Positions 24,098 through 33,328 of a DNA stretch of 49,332 nucleotides are shown here, piece by piece. The notes beneath the pieces were generated by a model. It made no database searches. It saw nothing but the letters and a program-made list of their open reading frames with translations, and was not told the DNA's origin. The position numbers and the translations under genes were made by a program. Origin of the DNA: Alphaproteobacteria bacterium (lineage in GTDB: Bacteria; Pseudomonadota; Alphaproteobacteria; SHVV01); assembly GCA_009694095.1 (NCBI GenBank), contig SHVV01000003.1, positions 1-49,332 of the forward strand, read 5' to 3'. The stretch's first letter is position 1. Each line of letters opens with the position of its first letter.

Positions 24098-27000
24098 ATG
24101 CGCTTGGTCTTTGCCGCGATCTTTTTCTTCGCGCTCGGCGTTGCCGGCGGCGGTATGGCGTCCGAAGGCGAGAAGCCGCTCGACCTTCAATACGTGACAG
24201 CGCCGCCAGCGCCGGTATCGCAAACACAAGCTCAGGCCGACGCCAAAAGTGTGGGCTGCATGAGCTGTCACACCCAGACCGATCAGAAGACGATGCATGC
24301 CAACCCGGCGATCGTCTTGGGGTGCGTCGACTGCCACGGTGGCGACGCTGCGGTGCGCAAGCCGGAAGGTTCGAAATACGACCGCACCTACGCGAAGGAG
24401 AAGAAAGCGCTCCACCACGACGACGAACACGGAAAGGGCGGCGAGGAAGAGCGCCATGGCGCAATCGACCCGTTGTTATTCGGCGACGCCGCCTACGTCG
24501 CGGCGATGCAAAAAGCCCACGTCATGCCGCGCATGCCCAATACCTGGGGCTATCCGCGCAGCCGCAACCCCGAGCGCGCCTACACGCTCTTCAACAAGGA
24601 GGCGCCGGAGTACATCCGCTTCGTCAATCCGTCCGACTACCGCATTGCGCGAGAGGCCTGTGGCGCCTGCCACTTGCCGATCATCCAAGCCGCCGAGCGC
24701 CATCTGATGTCGACCGGCGCCATGCTGTTCGGTGGTGGCGCCTACAACAACGGCATACTTCCGTTCAAAAACTATCTCTTGGGCGAGGCTTACACGCGAG
24801 ACGGCCAGCCGGCCGCGGTCGAAAGCCCTGGCTTCACGCCGGAGATGAAGAAGTGGGGCGTCATCGAAAAGTTGGTGCCGTTGCCGACGTTCCAGACCGT
24901 GCCGCCGGGCGACGTTTTCCGCGTGTTTGAGCGCGGCGGGCGCAACATCGTCACCCAGTTCCCCGAGATCGGGTTACCCAACTCGCTCGGCCAGATTCAA
25001 CGTCTCGAAGAACCGGGCCGTCCCGATTTACGCCAGTCGATGCGCGGGCCTGGAACCGGGCTTCGCATTGCGGTGCCGGTCCTCAACATTCACCGAACGC
25101 GCCTCAACGACCCGTTCATGTGGTTCATGGGCACCAACGATCAGCCCGGCGACTACCGCACGTCGGGTTGCGGCGGTTGCCACATCGTTTACGCCAACGA
25201 CCGCGACCCGCGCCACTCGGGGCCTTATTCGATTTACGGACACGAGGGCAAGACCCAGACTATCGACCCGACGATCCCGAAGGACGAAGAAGGCCACCCG
25301 ATCAAGCACGAATTCTCGCGCCAAATTCCGACCGCGCAGTGCATGAACTGTCACATGCACCAACCCAACGTCTTCGTGAACAGCTTCATGGGCTACACGA
25401 TGTGGGACTACGAATCGGATGCACCGAACATGTGGCCGGAGAAACAGCAATATCCGACCGCGGCCGAGATCCGAAAAGTCAACGAACGCAATCCCGAGGA
25501 AGCCGCGATCCGCGGCAAGTGGGCGGACGTCGAGTTCACCAAGAACGTGTGGACCGACGTCAACCCGAAGAACAAGGATACGCAATTCGCCGACTATCAT
25601 GGCCACGGCTGGAATTTCCGCGCCATCTATAAACGCGATCGCAAAGGCAATTTGCTCGACGCCGATGGCAAGATCGTTTCCAACGACGATCCGCAGAAGT
25701 TCAAGAAAGCCGTGCACATGTCGTCGATCCATGTCGACAAAGGCATGCACTGCATCGACTGTCATTTTTCCCAGGACGCTCACGGCAACGGCTACATCCA
25801 GACCGAGGTCGCCAACGCGGTCGAAATCGATTGCGCCGACTGCCACGGCACGGTCGACAAGTTGCCGTCCCTCATTACGAGCGGGCCGGCGGCGCTCCGC
25901 GGCGGTTACGACCTCACGCTGATCCGCCTGGGCGACGGCCGCCGCCGTTTCGAATGGCGTGGCGACACGCTTGTCCAGCGCTCGGCGCTGTGGCCCAATC
26001 TCGAGTGGGAGATGAGTCTCGTCAAACACAGCGTCGAGCCCGATCACAAGGACTACAACCCCAAGGCGGCGCGGGCGAAGCTGATGTCCAAGGATACAGC
26101 GTCGCTCAAGTGGGGCCCCGGGGTTGCCAAGGACGATCGCGCCCATAAAGACGACGAAATGCTGTGTTTCACATGCCACCTCTCGTGGACGACGAGCTGC
26201 GCTGGTTGCCACCTGCCGATTCAGGCCAACTGGAAGGCGCCTTCGCATAAGTACGAAGGCCAAGTCTCGCGCAACTACGCGACTTACAACCCGCAAGTCG
26301 CGCGCGACGATGTCTTCCACTTGGGTCGCCACCAGACCACAAAAGGCAACAAGATCGCTCCCGTCCGGTCTTCATCGGGGCTGGTGTTGTCGTCGCAGAA
26401 CATTAACCGCGAGCGCATCTACATCCAGCAGCAGCCGGTCGCCGCCTCGGGCCACTCGGCGCAGGCTTTCGCTCCACACTTCCCCCACACTGAGCGCAAG
26501 ACCGAAACCAAGACCTGCAACGATTGCCACCTGTCGGAGAGCGACGACAACAACGCGATCATGGCCAACACGCTGATGTTCGGGACCAATTTCCCGACCT
26601 TCGTCGGCGCCAATGCCTGGGTCGCCGCGGATGGCGGCATCGAGGGCGTGCAAGTGACCGAGTACGACGAGCCGCAGGCCGTCATCGGCAGTTACCTGCA
26701 CCGATATGCCTACCCCGACTGGTATGCCGACCACCAAAAGCACGGCAAGGAACTGCAGATCGCCCACAACCACCCATCGGCGCGCGCCGCCTGCCTCCAG
26801 CTTCGCGGCGAATATCTCTACGTCGCCGAGGGCCCGAATGGGTTCCGCGCCTACGACGTCGCCTCGATCGCCAACAAAGGATTTTCACAGCGCATCGTCA
26901 CGGCGCCGTTCGGCCCGTGGGGTCACGACACCCACATCGCCACAAAGAACGCGACCTGCGTGGCCTTGCCGTCGAACGCCCAAGCGATTCATCCGGCGCG

Positions 27001-27970
27001 CAACCAGGGCGACCTGATGCGCAAGGACAATCAGGAGCAGCCGTTCCACCCAATCTACGACTACGCGTTCGTCACCGACTCGGAAGAAGGTCTGATTGCG
27101 GTCGACGTCAACACTCTTTCGGACGGCGAGCCGCGCAATAATTTTTTCACCCGCGCGCTGACGTGGAACGAGAACGGAGTCCTGAACGGCGCCCGCCACA
27201 TCACGATCGCTGGCTACTATTTCTACATCGTCGCCGATTCGGGCATCGTCGTTCTCAACATGGACGATCCGATGAAGCCCAAGGTCGAAAGCATCATACC
27301 GCTGAAAAACGGCCATTCGACGGCGCTCCAGTTCCGCTACTTGTTCGCCACCGACGCCGAGGGCTTCAAGGTGTTTGACGCCACCAACATGGCCAAACCG
27401 GTTGCGGTGCCCGGCGCCGTCATCCCGCTCAGAAATGCCAACCGCATCCTGCCGGTCCGAACCTACGCTTATGTCGCCGCCGGCAACGAGGGTCTTGTCA
27501 TCATCGACATCGAGAAACCGCGTAAACCTTCGGTCTACATGAAGTACACCGCCGACGGCGCGATCAACGATGCGCGCGACGTGACAGTAGGCACGACTAA
27601 CGCGACGCTCTTCGCTTACGTCGCCGACGGCAAGAACGGTCTCAAGGTGATTCAACTGACCGCGCCTGACACGCAGCCCAACTTCTACGGGTTTAGCCCT
27701 GAGCCCAAACCGAACCTGATCGCGTGGTACAAGACGACTTGGCCGGCGCTCGGTCTCTCCAAAGGGCTCGAACGTGACCGCGCCGTCGATGAAACCGGCG
27801 GTCAGATCGCGGTCTTCGGTCGGCTAGGGTCGCGTCCGTTCTCGAAGAAAGAAATGGAGAAATTCTATCTCGATGCCCAAGGGCGGCCGTGGTTCACCCA
27901 CGAGGAAATTCGCCAACGTGACTTCGTGTCGGTCAAGCCCGGCGAGCGCAAGGCGGCGAGAGCGAACTGA
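24098..27970 (+). CDS. Large decaheme cytochrome c with C-terminal LVIVD-type beta-propeller
   Basis: The product is 1290 residues with a signal peptide (1-21). Ten CxxCH sites are at residues 54, 76, 188, 358, 415, 552, 579, 690, 701 and 807. Widely spaced hemes and many extra His suggest bis-His ligation. From about 895 to 1190 there are repeated blade-like units (YLYVAEGPNGFRAYDVASI, YIVADSGIVVLNMDDPMKP, YVAAGNEGLVIIDIEKPRKP, AYVADGKNGLKVIQL), as in LVIVD-repeat propellers, probably a surface or ligand-binding module. It ends with a short KK/RK-rich tail. It lies eleven bases after the barrel gene. This is the probable terminal reductase or oxidase of the conduit; the partner (metal, mineral or soluble compound) is unknown. 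Confidence 0.88.
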   Translation: MRLVFAAIFFFALGVAGGGMASEGEKPLDLQYVTAPPAPVSQTQAQADAKSVGCMSCHTQTDQKTMHANPAIVLGCVDCHGGDAAVRKPEGSKYDRTYAKEKKALHHDDEHGKGGEEERHGAIDPLLFGDAAYVAAMQKAHVMPRMPNTWGYPRSRNPERAYTLFNKEAPEYIRFVNPSDYRIAREACGACHLPIIQAAERHLMSTGAMLFGGGAYNNGILPFKNYLLGEAYTRDGQPAAVESPGFTPEMKKWGVIEKLVPLPTFQTVPPGDVFRVFERGGRNIVTQFPEIGLPNSLGQIQRLEEPGRPDLRQSMRGPGTGLRIAVPVLNIHRTRLNDPFMWFMGTNDQPGDYRTSGCGGCHIVYANDRDPRHSGPYSIYGHEGKTQTIDPTIPKDEEGHPIKHEFSRQIPTAQCMNCHMHQPNVFVNSFMGYTMWDYESDAPNMWPEKQQYPTAAEIRKVNERNPEEAAIRGKWADVEFTKNVWTDVNPKNKDTQFADYHGHGWNFRAIYKRDRKGNLLDADGKIVSNDDPQKFKKAVHMSSIHVDKGMHCIDCHFSQDAHGNGYIQTEVANAVEIDCADCHGTVDKLPSLITSGPAALRGGYDLTLIRLGDGRRRFEWRGDTLVQRSALWPNLEWEMSLVKHSVEPDHKDYNPKAARAKLMSKDTASLKWGPGVAKDDRAHKDDEMLCFTCHLSWTTSCAGCHLPIQANWKAPSHKYEGQVSRNYATYNPQVARDDVFHLGRHQTTKGNKIAPVRSSSGLVLSSQNINRERIYIQQQPVAASGHSAQAFAPHFPHTERKTETKTCNDCHLSESDDNNAIMANTLMFGTNFPTFVGANAWVAADGGIEGVQVTEYDEPQAVIGSYLHRYAYPDWYADHQKHGKELQIAHNHPSARAACLQLRGEYLYVAEGPNGFRAYDVASIANKGFSQRIVTAPFGPWGHDTHIATKNATCVALPSNAQAIHPARNQGDLMRKDNQEQPFHPIYDYAFVTDSEEGLIAVDVNTLSDGEPRNNFFTRALTWNENGVLNGARHITIAGYYFYIVADSGIVVLNMDDPMKPKVESIIPLKNGHSTALQFRYLFATDAEGFKVFDATNMAKPVAVPGAVIPLRNANRILPVRTYAYVAAGNEGLVIIDIEKPRKPSVYMKYTADGAINDARDVTVGTTNATLFAYVADGKNGLKVIQLTAPDTQPNFYGFSPEPKPNLIAWYKTTWPALGLSKGLERDRAVDETGGQIAVFGRLGSRPFSKKEMEKFYLDAQGRPWFTHEEIRQRDFVSVKPGERKAARAN

Positions 27971-28083
27971 CAGAGGCCGTCTTCAATCAGCTCTCGCCAT
28001 CGGGCTTGGTCTCGACCCCGTAGCTCGACGAACACTTGTGACACCCAGGTTAGGCGCTTGGAACTCTAAGCGAGAAAACCTCG

Positions 28084-28115
28084 AAAAAAAGAGCGCACCG
28101 GAAGGTGCGCTCTTT
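28084..28115 (-). terminator. Terminator between the convergent conduit operon and c554-like gene
   Basis: GAGCGCACC (28091-28099) pairs with GGTGCGCTC (28104-28112) around GGAA, a perfect 9-bp stem. On the minus strand seven U follow, fitting the end of the c554-like gene. On the plus strand only TTT follows, so termination of the conduit transcript would be weaker. Confidence 0.85.
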
Positions 28116-28138
28116 CGCTGAACCGGACGAAACAGACT

Positions 28139-29482
28139 TTAAGACCGCGGGATCGCCTCGTTGAGCTTCCGCATCGCCGCGACGAACGCTTCCGGCCGAT
28201 AAGCTTCGTCCTTCGCCGTCGCGTCGTACGCCTCGTTCAAGGTATTGATCATCTTTTTGTGCTGAGCGTCGTTGACGAGGCCCGACTGTTTCATCGCATT
28301 GATGATCGCCGAAAGCGCCATCGTCGCTTGCTCCGCCGTCGCATAGTCGACGAATTCACCCTTCATGCCCTCTTGGGTGACGCCGCTCAGAAGCGCTTCC
28401 ATGTCTTTGCGCTCGAAGGTGTGCTTGGCGAACCGGTCGACCAGCTGCGCGACAATCGCCAGCATCTCCTTGGCGGCATCGGCCGTTTGCTGCGGGCTCT
28501 GGGTCGAAGCCTGATGCAACTTAACCGTAGAGTCGCGGAGCCGTTGTCCGGACGGCTCATCGACCTGCGTTGCAATGATGCGCAGCATGATCATGTTCGC
28601 GTCGTTGAGCCGAATGATGCCCGGCCCGAGCTTGGCGCTTTCACGCCGTTGCCAGCGTACGTTGCTCATCGGGTGATGGCACGCGTGGCAGTCGAACAGC
28701 ACGAGCTCGGGGAAAATACCGTCGTGGCTTCGGGTCGGCGACGTCAAGGCCTCAAGGAGCCCGCGGAGTTGAATTGCTTGACCGATCGCCCAGGTCTGAA
28801 CGCCGTTCAGGACCGGCTTGCGCTTGCGATAGTCGGCATCGACGACGAAGTGCGCCGGCTGGATGGCGGTAAACGTGTCGAGCTCAAAGCTCATGCGTGG
28901 ATGGCCGGCACCCATAATGCGGTGGGTGACGAACTTGGTTTCGTTGCCGAAGTGGCACGACAGGCAAAGCTCGGCTCGCTTAACCGGGTCGGTGGTTGGA
29001 TACATGCCGTTCTTCAGATTGTCGGCGTGACCGGCCGTGCCCGAGATGTGAATGCCGAGCCAGCGTACCGCACCGCCATGACACGCCTCGCACCCAACGC
29101 CATCCGATACCTGGTAGGTGCGGCCGCGCGCTTCGGGGGCGGGACTGTCGGCGTGACAATCGAGGCAAATCTTCGCCGTATGGGCGTTGGGAAGCCCCAA
29201 ATTGGCGGCAATCCGTTTTGAGCGCTCGTTATGCAGCACCTCGAACGCTTTGGCGTGCTTATCCTGACGCGTCCAGGTGACGTATTCGTTTTGCTGAACG
29301 TTGGCGTCCTTCCATGGCGTGACCGCGCCGTGGCACGTGGAGCCGGCGCAACTGGCGACGCCGAGGTGTACGTCTTTGCTCTGGGACGGCAATTGCTGGC
29401 CAACAGCAGCCCACGCGAGAACGCTCGCGAAAAGGCCGACGACAAGGAATGAGCGAAGGGTCATCCCCAAGCGCCGCGTCAT
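28139..29482 (-). CDS. Multiheme c-type cytochrome (cytochrome c554-like)
   Basis: The product is 447 residues from ATG 29482, chosen because GGGAGGA lies just upstream; a longer frame to 29521 lacks such a site. The signal peptide ends near AVGQQ. Four CxxCH sites lie at residues 106, 131, 173 and 265. A fifth candidate, C45-AGST-C50-H51, has four residues between the cysteines. The blocks HLGVASCAGSTCHG, DGVGCEACHGG and ELCLSCHFGN resemble the c554 family. The last 170 residues are heme-free and helical. It is periplasmic and convergent with the conduit operon, and may be an electron shuttle or reductase partner. The substrate is unknown. Confidence 0.85.
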   Translation of the reverse strand: MTRRLGMTLRSFLVVGLFASVLAWAAVGQQLPSQSKDVHLGVASCAGSTCHGAVTPWKDANVQQNEYVTWTRQDKHAKAFEVLHNERSKRIAANLGLPNAHTAKICLDCHADSPAPEARGRTYQVSDGVGCEACHGGAVRWLGIHISGTAGHADNLKNGMYPTTDPVKRAELCLSCHFGNETKFVTHRIMGAGHPRMSFELDTFTAIQPAHFVVDADYRKRKPVLNGVQTWAIGQAIQLRGLLEALTSPTRSHDGIFPELVLFDCHACHHPMSNVRWQRRESAKLGPGIIRLNDANMIMLRIIATQVDEPSGQRLRDSTVKLHQASTQSPQQTADAAKEMLAIVAQLVDRFAKHTFERKDMEALLSGVTQEGMKGEFVDYATAEQATMALSAIINAMKQSGLVNDAQHKKMINTLNEAYDATAKDEAYRPEAFVAAMRKLNEAIPRS

Positions 29483-29571
29483 GATTCCTCCCTGAAACTT
29501 GTCTCTTCCGAACGCTCTCACTGCTTCAATACTATGGCGCGCTCCCGGGCAATGATAAAGCCTTAAGTCGG

Positions 29572-30327
29572 ATGCCGGAACTACCCTTGCAATCGATTCT
29601 CATTATCGCCGCGGCGCCGTTTTTCGGCAGTTTTATCGCGACTGTTGCCCGCCGTTTGCCGGCCGGATCGAGCATCGTCTTTGGCCGATCGCGATGCCCC
29701 TACTGCCAAGCGGTGCTATCACCGCGGGACCTCGTTCCGGTCCTCAGTTGGGCGCTCGCGAAGGGCCGTTGCCGTCTGTGCGGACATGCGCTCGGCGGCT
29801 ACTATCCGGCGGTCGAATTGATTGCGCTCGCGATCGCCGCGGTTGCGGTTACCTTTTTCACGGGGCCCTGGTCTTGGGTCGCGGCATCGTTTGGTTGGGC
29901 GCTGCTCGCGCTCGCGGCGGCCGATGCCGACTCTTTCACGCTGCCCGACTCGATCACGCTCCCGCTAATACCAACCGGCCTCGCCGCCGCGTGGGGGCTC
30001 GATCCCGATCGACTTCTTATGCACGCACTGGCCGCCGTGGGTGGGTTCGTTTGTTTCGCCGCGATTACGGTCGCTTACCGCGCGATTCGCCACCGCGATG
30101 GCCTCGGTTGGGGTGACGCCAAGCTCATGGCCGCCGCCGGCGCTTGGGTAGGGCCCTGGCCGCTGCCCTCGATCGTTCTCGCCGCTGCACTCGCGGCGCT
30201 CTCGGTCGTTGCGGTCAGCCGCCTTCGCGGCCGTAGCATCGAGGCGACGGAACAGGTACCCCTTGGCCTCTACCTCGCTCCGGCGATATGGGCCGCTTGG
30301 GTGGCCGAGCGTACCGGCGCGCTCTAG
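29572..30327 (+). CDS. gspO: Type II secretion prepilin peptidase GspO
   Basis: The product is 251 residues with about seven membrane segments. The zinc-type cysteine pairs CPYC and CRLC lie in the first cytoplasmic loop. The two catalytic aspartates of the GxGD protease family are in AAADADSFTLPD and GLGWGDAKLMAAAGAW. It cleaves and N-methylates pseudopilins G-K encoded downstream. The ATG at 29572 gives the usual MPELPLQSILII start. It is the first gene of the secretion operon and divergent from the c554-like gene (89 bases between starts), a likely two-way promoter region. Confidence 0.9.
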   Translation: MPELPLQSILIIAAAPFFGSFIATVARRLPAGSSIVFGRSRCPYCQAVLSPRDLVPVLSWALAKGRCRLCGHALGGYYPAVELIALAIAAVAVTFFTGPWSWVAASFGWALLALAAADADSFTLPDSITLPLIPTGLAAAWGLDPDRLLMHALAAVGGFVCFAAITVAYRAIRHRDGLGWGDAKLMAAAGAWVGPWPLPSIVLAAALAALSVVAVSRLRGRSIEATEQVPLGLYLAPAIWAAWVAERTGAL

Positions 30328-30406
30328 CAGTGTTCGCTCGAATGGCGCGGCCGCGCAGGTCCGGTTAAGATACCGCGGTAACTCACGATTTCAGGTGCTG
30401 ACCGCG

Positions 30407-32080
30407 ATGCCCCGCGAACTTGCGGACATATTGATCGATTCCGGCAAGCTCGACGCGCAGGCCCTCGACCGGGCGCTAGCTCTGGGCCGTTCAACCGGCG
30501 AGCGGACCGACGTCGTTCTCACTCGACTCGGGCTCGTTTCCGAGGACGACATGGCCCAAGCGCTGGCTGAGTTCCTGGGGCTGCGCGTCGCTCGTGCAGA
30601 ACACTATCCCGACGTGCCGGTCCTCACCGGACGGGTAACGCCGCGCTTCCTGCGCGAAGCGCGCGTACTACCGCTCGAAGAGCGCGAAACCGGTCTCACG
30701 CTAGCGATGGCCGACCCGCTCGATCGCTATGCGCTCGACGCGATGGGACTGCTGATCGGTAAAAAAATCGAGCGGTGGGTTGCGGTCCCCGCCGAGTTGG
30801 AGCGGGCGTTGGCCCGGCTGTACGGCGAGGGCGGTGCGACCGCGGAGAAGCCTGTGGCGGACGCCCGCGACCTATATTCCGCCGACGCGGCGCGGCTACG
30901 AGATCGCGCAAGCGATGCGCCGGCGATCCGCGCCGTCGACCAAATGATCGAAGACGCCACCGCCGAACGCGCATCCGATATCCACCTCGAACCGCTGGTC
31001 GATCGCATCCGCGTTCGCTTTCGGATCGATGGCATGTTGCGCGAACGGCCGGCGCCAATGGCCGCGGTGCGCACTGCCATCGTCAATCGGATCAAGGTCA
31101 TGGCCGGTTTGAATACGGCCGAACGGCGGTTGGCGCAGGACGGGCGTATCCGAACCAGTGTACGCGGTCGAGAGCTCGACATCCGCGTTTCGATCATTCC
31201 GGTCCAATACGGCGAGAGCGTCGTTCTACGCCTCCTCGACAAGTCACACGGTCCGGTCGATTTCGATCGGCTCGGCTTCGCACCTGACCTGGCGGCCAAG
31301 CTCGGCGACCTGCTCGCGCTGTCGCATGGACTAGTCCTGGTCACGGGACCGGTCGGCAGCGGTAAGACGACGACGCTCTACGCCGGCCTCAAGCGCCTGA
31401 ACTCAAGCGAACGTAAGATCGTAACCGCAGAGGATCCGATCGAGTACGAACTTCCCGGCATTAATCAAACGCAGGTCAAGCCGGCGATCGGCTTTACGTT
31501 CGCCGACGTGCTTCGGGCAACGCTGCGTCACGATCCCGACGTTTTGATGATTGGCGAAATCCGCGACCGAGAGACGGCGGAGATCAGCGTCCAAGCGGCT
31601 CTCACCGGGCACCTTGTTCTCACGACTCTACACACCAACGACGCAGCGAGCGCGGTGACCAGGCTCCTCGACATGGGAATCGAGAGTTTCCTTCTCGCCT
31701 CGGTTTTGCGGGCTGTTGTCGCACAGCGCCTGGTTCGAACGCTGTGCCTTGCGTGTCGTGCGCCTTACCGGCCGAGCGCCGAGGAGGCCGCCTACGCCGG
31801 AATAGCGCCGACGGCCGACGGCCAAATGCCGGACTTTTTTCACGCGGTCGGCTGTCCCGCTTGCGGCGGCACCGGCTATTCCGGTCGTACCGTAGTTGCC
31901 GAATTGCTCCCGGTTGATGAAGTAGTGCGCCCACTTATTCTCCAACGCGCCGATTGGCATACCATCGCGCGGGCGGTGGGCGCGGCCGGCGTTCGTAGTT
32001 TGGCCGCCGACGGTTTTGCCAAAGTGCGTGCCGGCGTGACAACCATTGCCGAAATCGTCCGTGTCACGCGGACTGTTTAG
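30407..32080 (+). CDS. gspE: Type II secretion ATPase GspE
   Basis: The product is 557 residues. The N-terminal T2SSE_N domain (ADILIDSGKLDAQALDRAL, EDDMAQALAEFLGL) is followed by the ATPase core. The core has Walker A GPVGSGKTTT near residue 315, the Asp box EDPIEYELPGINQTQV, Walker B VLMIGEIRDRETAE and the His box GHLVLTTLHTNDA. The C-terminal zinc knuckle CLAC plus CPACGG is present, as in GspE. It powers pseudopilus assembly from the cytoplasm, docking on GspL. The ATG at 30407 is chosen by homology of the first helix; open frame continues upstream into gspO without a start signal. Confidence 0.93.
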   Translation: MPRELADILIDSGKLDAQALDRALALGRSTGERTDVVLTRLGLVSEDDMAQALAEFLGLRVARAEHYPDVPVLTGRVTPRFLREARVLPLEERETGLTLAMADPLDRYALDAMGLLIGKKIERWVAVPAELERALARLYGEGGATAEKPVADARDLYSADAARLRDRASDAPAIRAVDQMIEDATAERASDIHLEPLVDRIRVRFRIDGMLRERPAPMAAVRTAIVNRIKVMAGLNTAERRLAQDGRIRTSVRGRELDIRVSIIPVQYGESVVLRLLDKSHGPVDFDRLGFAPDLAAKLGDLLALSHGLVLVTGPVGSGKTTTLYAGLKRLNSSERKIVTAEDPIEYELPGINQTQVKPAIGFTFADVLRATLRHDPDVLMIGEIRDRETAEISVQAALTGHLVLTTLHTNDAASAVTRLLDMGIESFLLASVLRAVVAQRLVRTLCLACRAPYRPSAEEAAYAGIAPTADGQMPDFFHAVGCPACGGTGYSGRTVVAELLPVDEVVRPLILQRADWHTIARAVGAAGVRSLAADGFAKVRAGVTTIAEIVRVTRTV

Positions 32081-33328
32081 GTGCCGCGCTTTCGGTATAA
32101 GGCGGCCGAGCCGACCGGCGAGACCGTCGAGGGCGAACTTGAAGCGGCCAACGAGGCAGCGGTGATCGCGTCTCTCCGAACCGGCGATCGAGTTCCAATC
32201 CGCATCGTCGAGGTCGCGGCAGATGGGTCCAGAGGGTCGCGATTTTTCACCGGTCTTTTTCGCGTGTTGCAGCGGCCGATCGGCGCCGGCAGCGGGGTCG
32301 CCCCGCGCGATATCGCTGCGTTGACCAGCGAACTTGCGCAGTTGCTCCGTGCCGGCCTTGCTCTCGACCGCGCGCTTGTCGTAATTGCTGCAGCGGCGAC
32401 AGCAGTGCCACTGAAGGCGCTCGCGATTCGACTTGCGGGACGGGTTCGACGTGGACAAACGCTGTCGGCGGCCCTCGAGGCGGAACGCCCGGCGATACCG
32501 AGCCTCGCCGTCGCACTCGTTCGCGGCGGCGAAGCGAGCGGAGCGCTGCCGCTCGTTCTTGAACAATATGCTGCGTATGCCGCCCGCAACGACGACACCA
32601 AGGAAGCGATTCGCTCCGCGTTAACGTACCCCTGCATCGTGCTTGTCGCTGCCGCTCTATCGGTCATTGTTCTGTTGGTTTTCGTGATGCCCGAATTCGC
32701 GCGGATGTTTCGCGAAACCGGACAACAACTTCCGTTCTCGACGCGCATCGTTGTCGGGATAGCCGGTTTTCTTGGCGACTTCGGCTGGCTGCTGGCGCTC
32801 GGCCTAGTCCTCGCTGGCATCGCCACGGCCGGCGCGCTTGACGATCAAGGTCGGGCCGAGCGCTTCGACGGGGCGTTGCTACGCACACCGATCGTCGGCG
32901 ACCTCATCGTACGGCTCGATGTCGAACGGCTGGCACGCAGCCTGGCCATGCTACTCGGCGGCGGCATCCCTCTTGCCGAAGCGTTGCCGATGGCTGCCGA
33001 AGCGGTGCGCAATCGAGCGTTCGCACGCGCCGTCGCCAACGTTGCAGCCCGGGTACGCGAGGGGATATCGTTTTCGGCAGCAACCCGGAGCGAACCTTTG
33101 ATGCCGGTCCGTCTAGTCGAATTGGCGCTCATCGCCGATGAAATTGGTCGGCTCGACGCCGTGATGGGCCGCGTCGCGGACATCTACCGGCAAGATCTCG
33201 AACGATCCCTGAAACGAATCGCCGGGTTGCTCGAGCCGGCGCTTGTCCTCGTTCTCGGCGTGGTTATCGGAGCGATTGTCATTTCGATTTTCTCGGCCAT
33301 CGTCGGACTCAATGCGCTCGCGATATAG
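32081..33328 (+). CDS. gspF: Type II secretion inner-membrane protein GspF
   Basis: The product is 415 residues with the usual two T2SSF repeats. The first is FTSELAQLLRAGLALDRAL-like near residue 85, and the second is VERLARSLAMLLGGGIPLAE near 285. Membrane helices lie around 185-210, 230-255 and at the C-terminal end. It anchors the assembly platform. The GTG at 32081 begins immediately after the gspE stop and encodes the standard MPRFRYKAAEPTGE start. It overlaps gspG by 17 bases. Confidence 0.92.
   Translation: MPRFRYKAAEPTGETVEGELEAANEAAVIASLRTGDRVPIRIVEVAADGSRGSRFFTGLFRVLQRPIGAGSGVAPRDIAALTSELAQLLRAGLALDRALVVIAAAATAVPLKALAIRLAGRVRRGQTLSAALEAERPAIPSLAVALVRGGEASGALPLVLEQYAAYAARNDDTKEAIRSALTYPCIVLVAAALSVIVLLVFVMPEFARMFRETGQQLPFSTRIVVGIAGFLGDFGWLLALGLVLAGIATAGALDDQGRAERFDGALLRTPIVGDLIVRLDVERLARSLAMLLGGGIPLAEALPMAAEAVRNRAFARAVANVAARVREGISFSAATRSEPLMPVRLVELALIADEIGRLDAVMGRVADIYRQDLERSLKRIAGLLEPALVLVLGVVIGAIVISIFSAIVGLNALAI

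Noticed and set aside
25028-26332. Long minus-strand open frame of 434 codons inside the decaheme-propeller gene
   Set aside because: It overlaps six of the ten CxxCH sites of a clear cytochrome and shows no recognised domain; shadow frame in GC-rich coding DNA.
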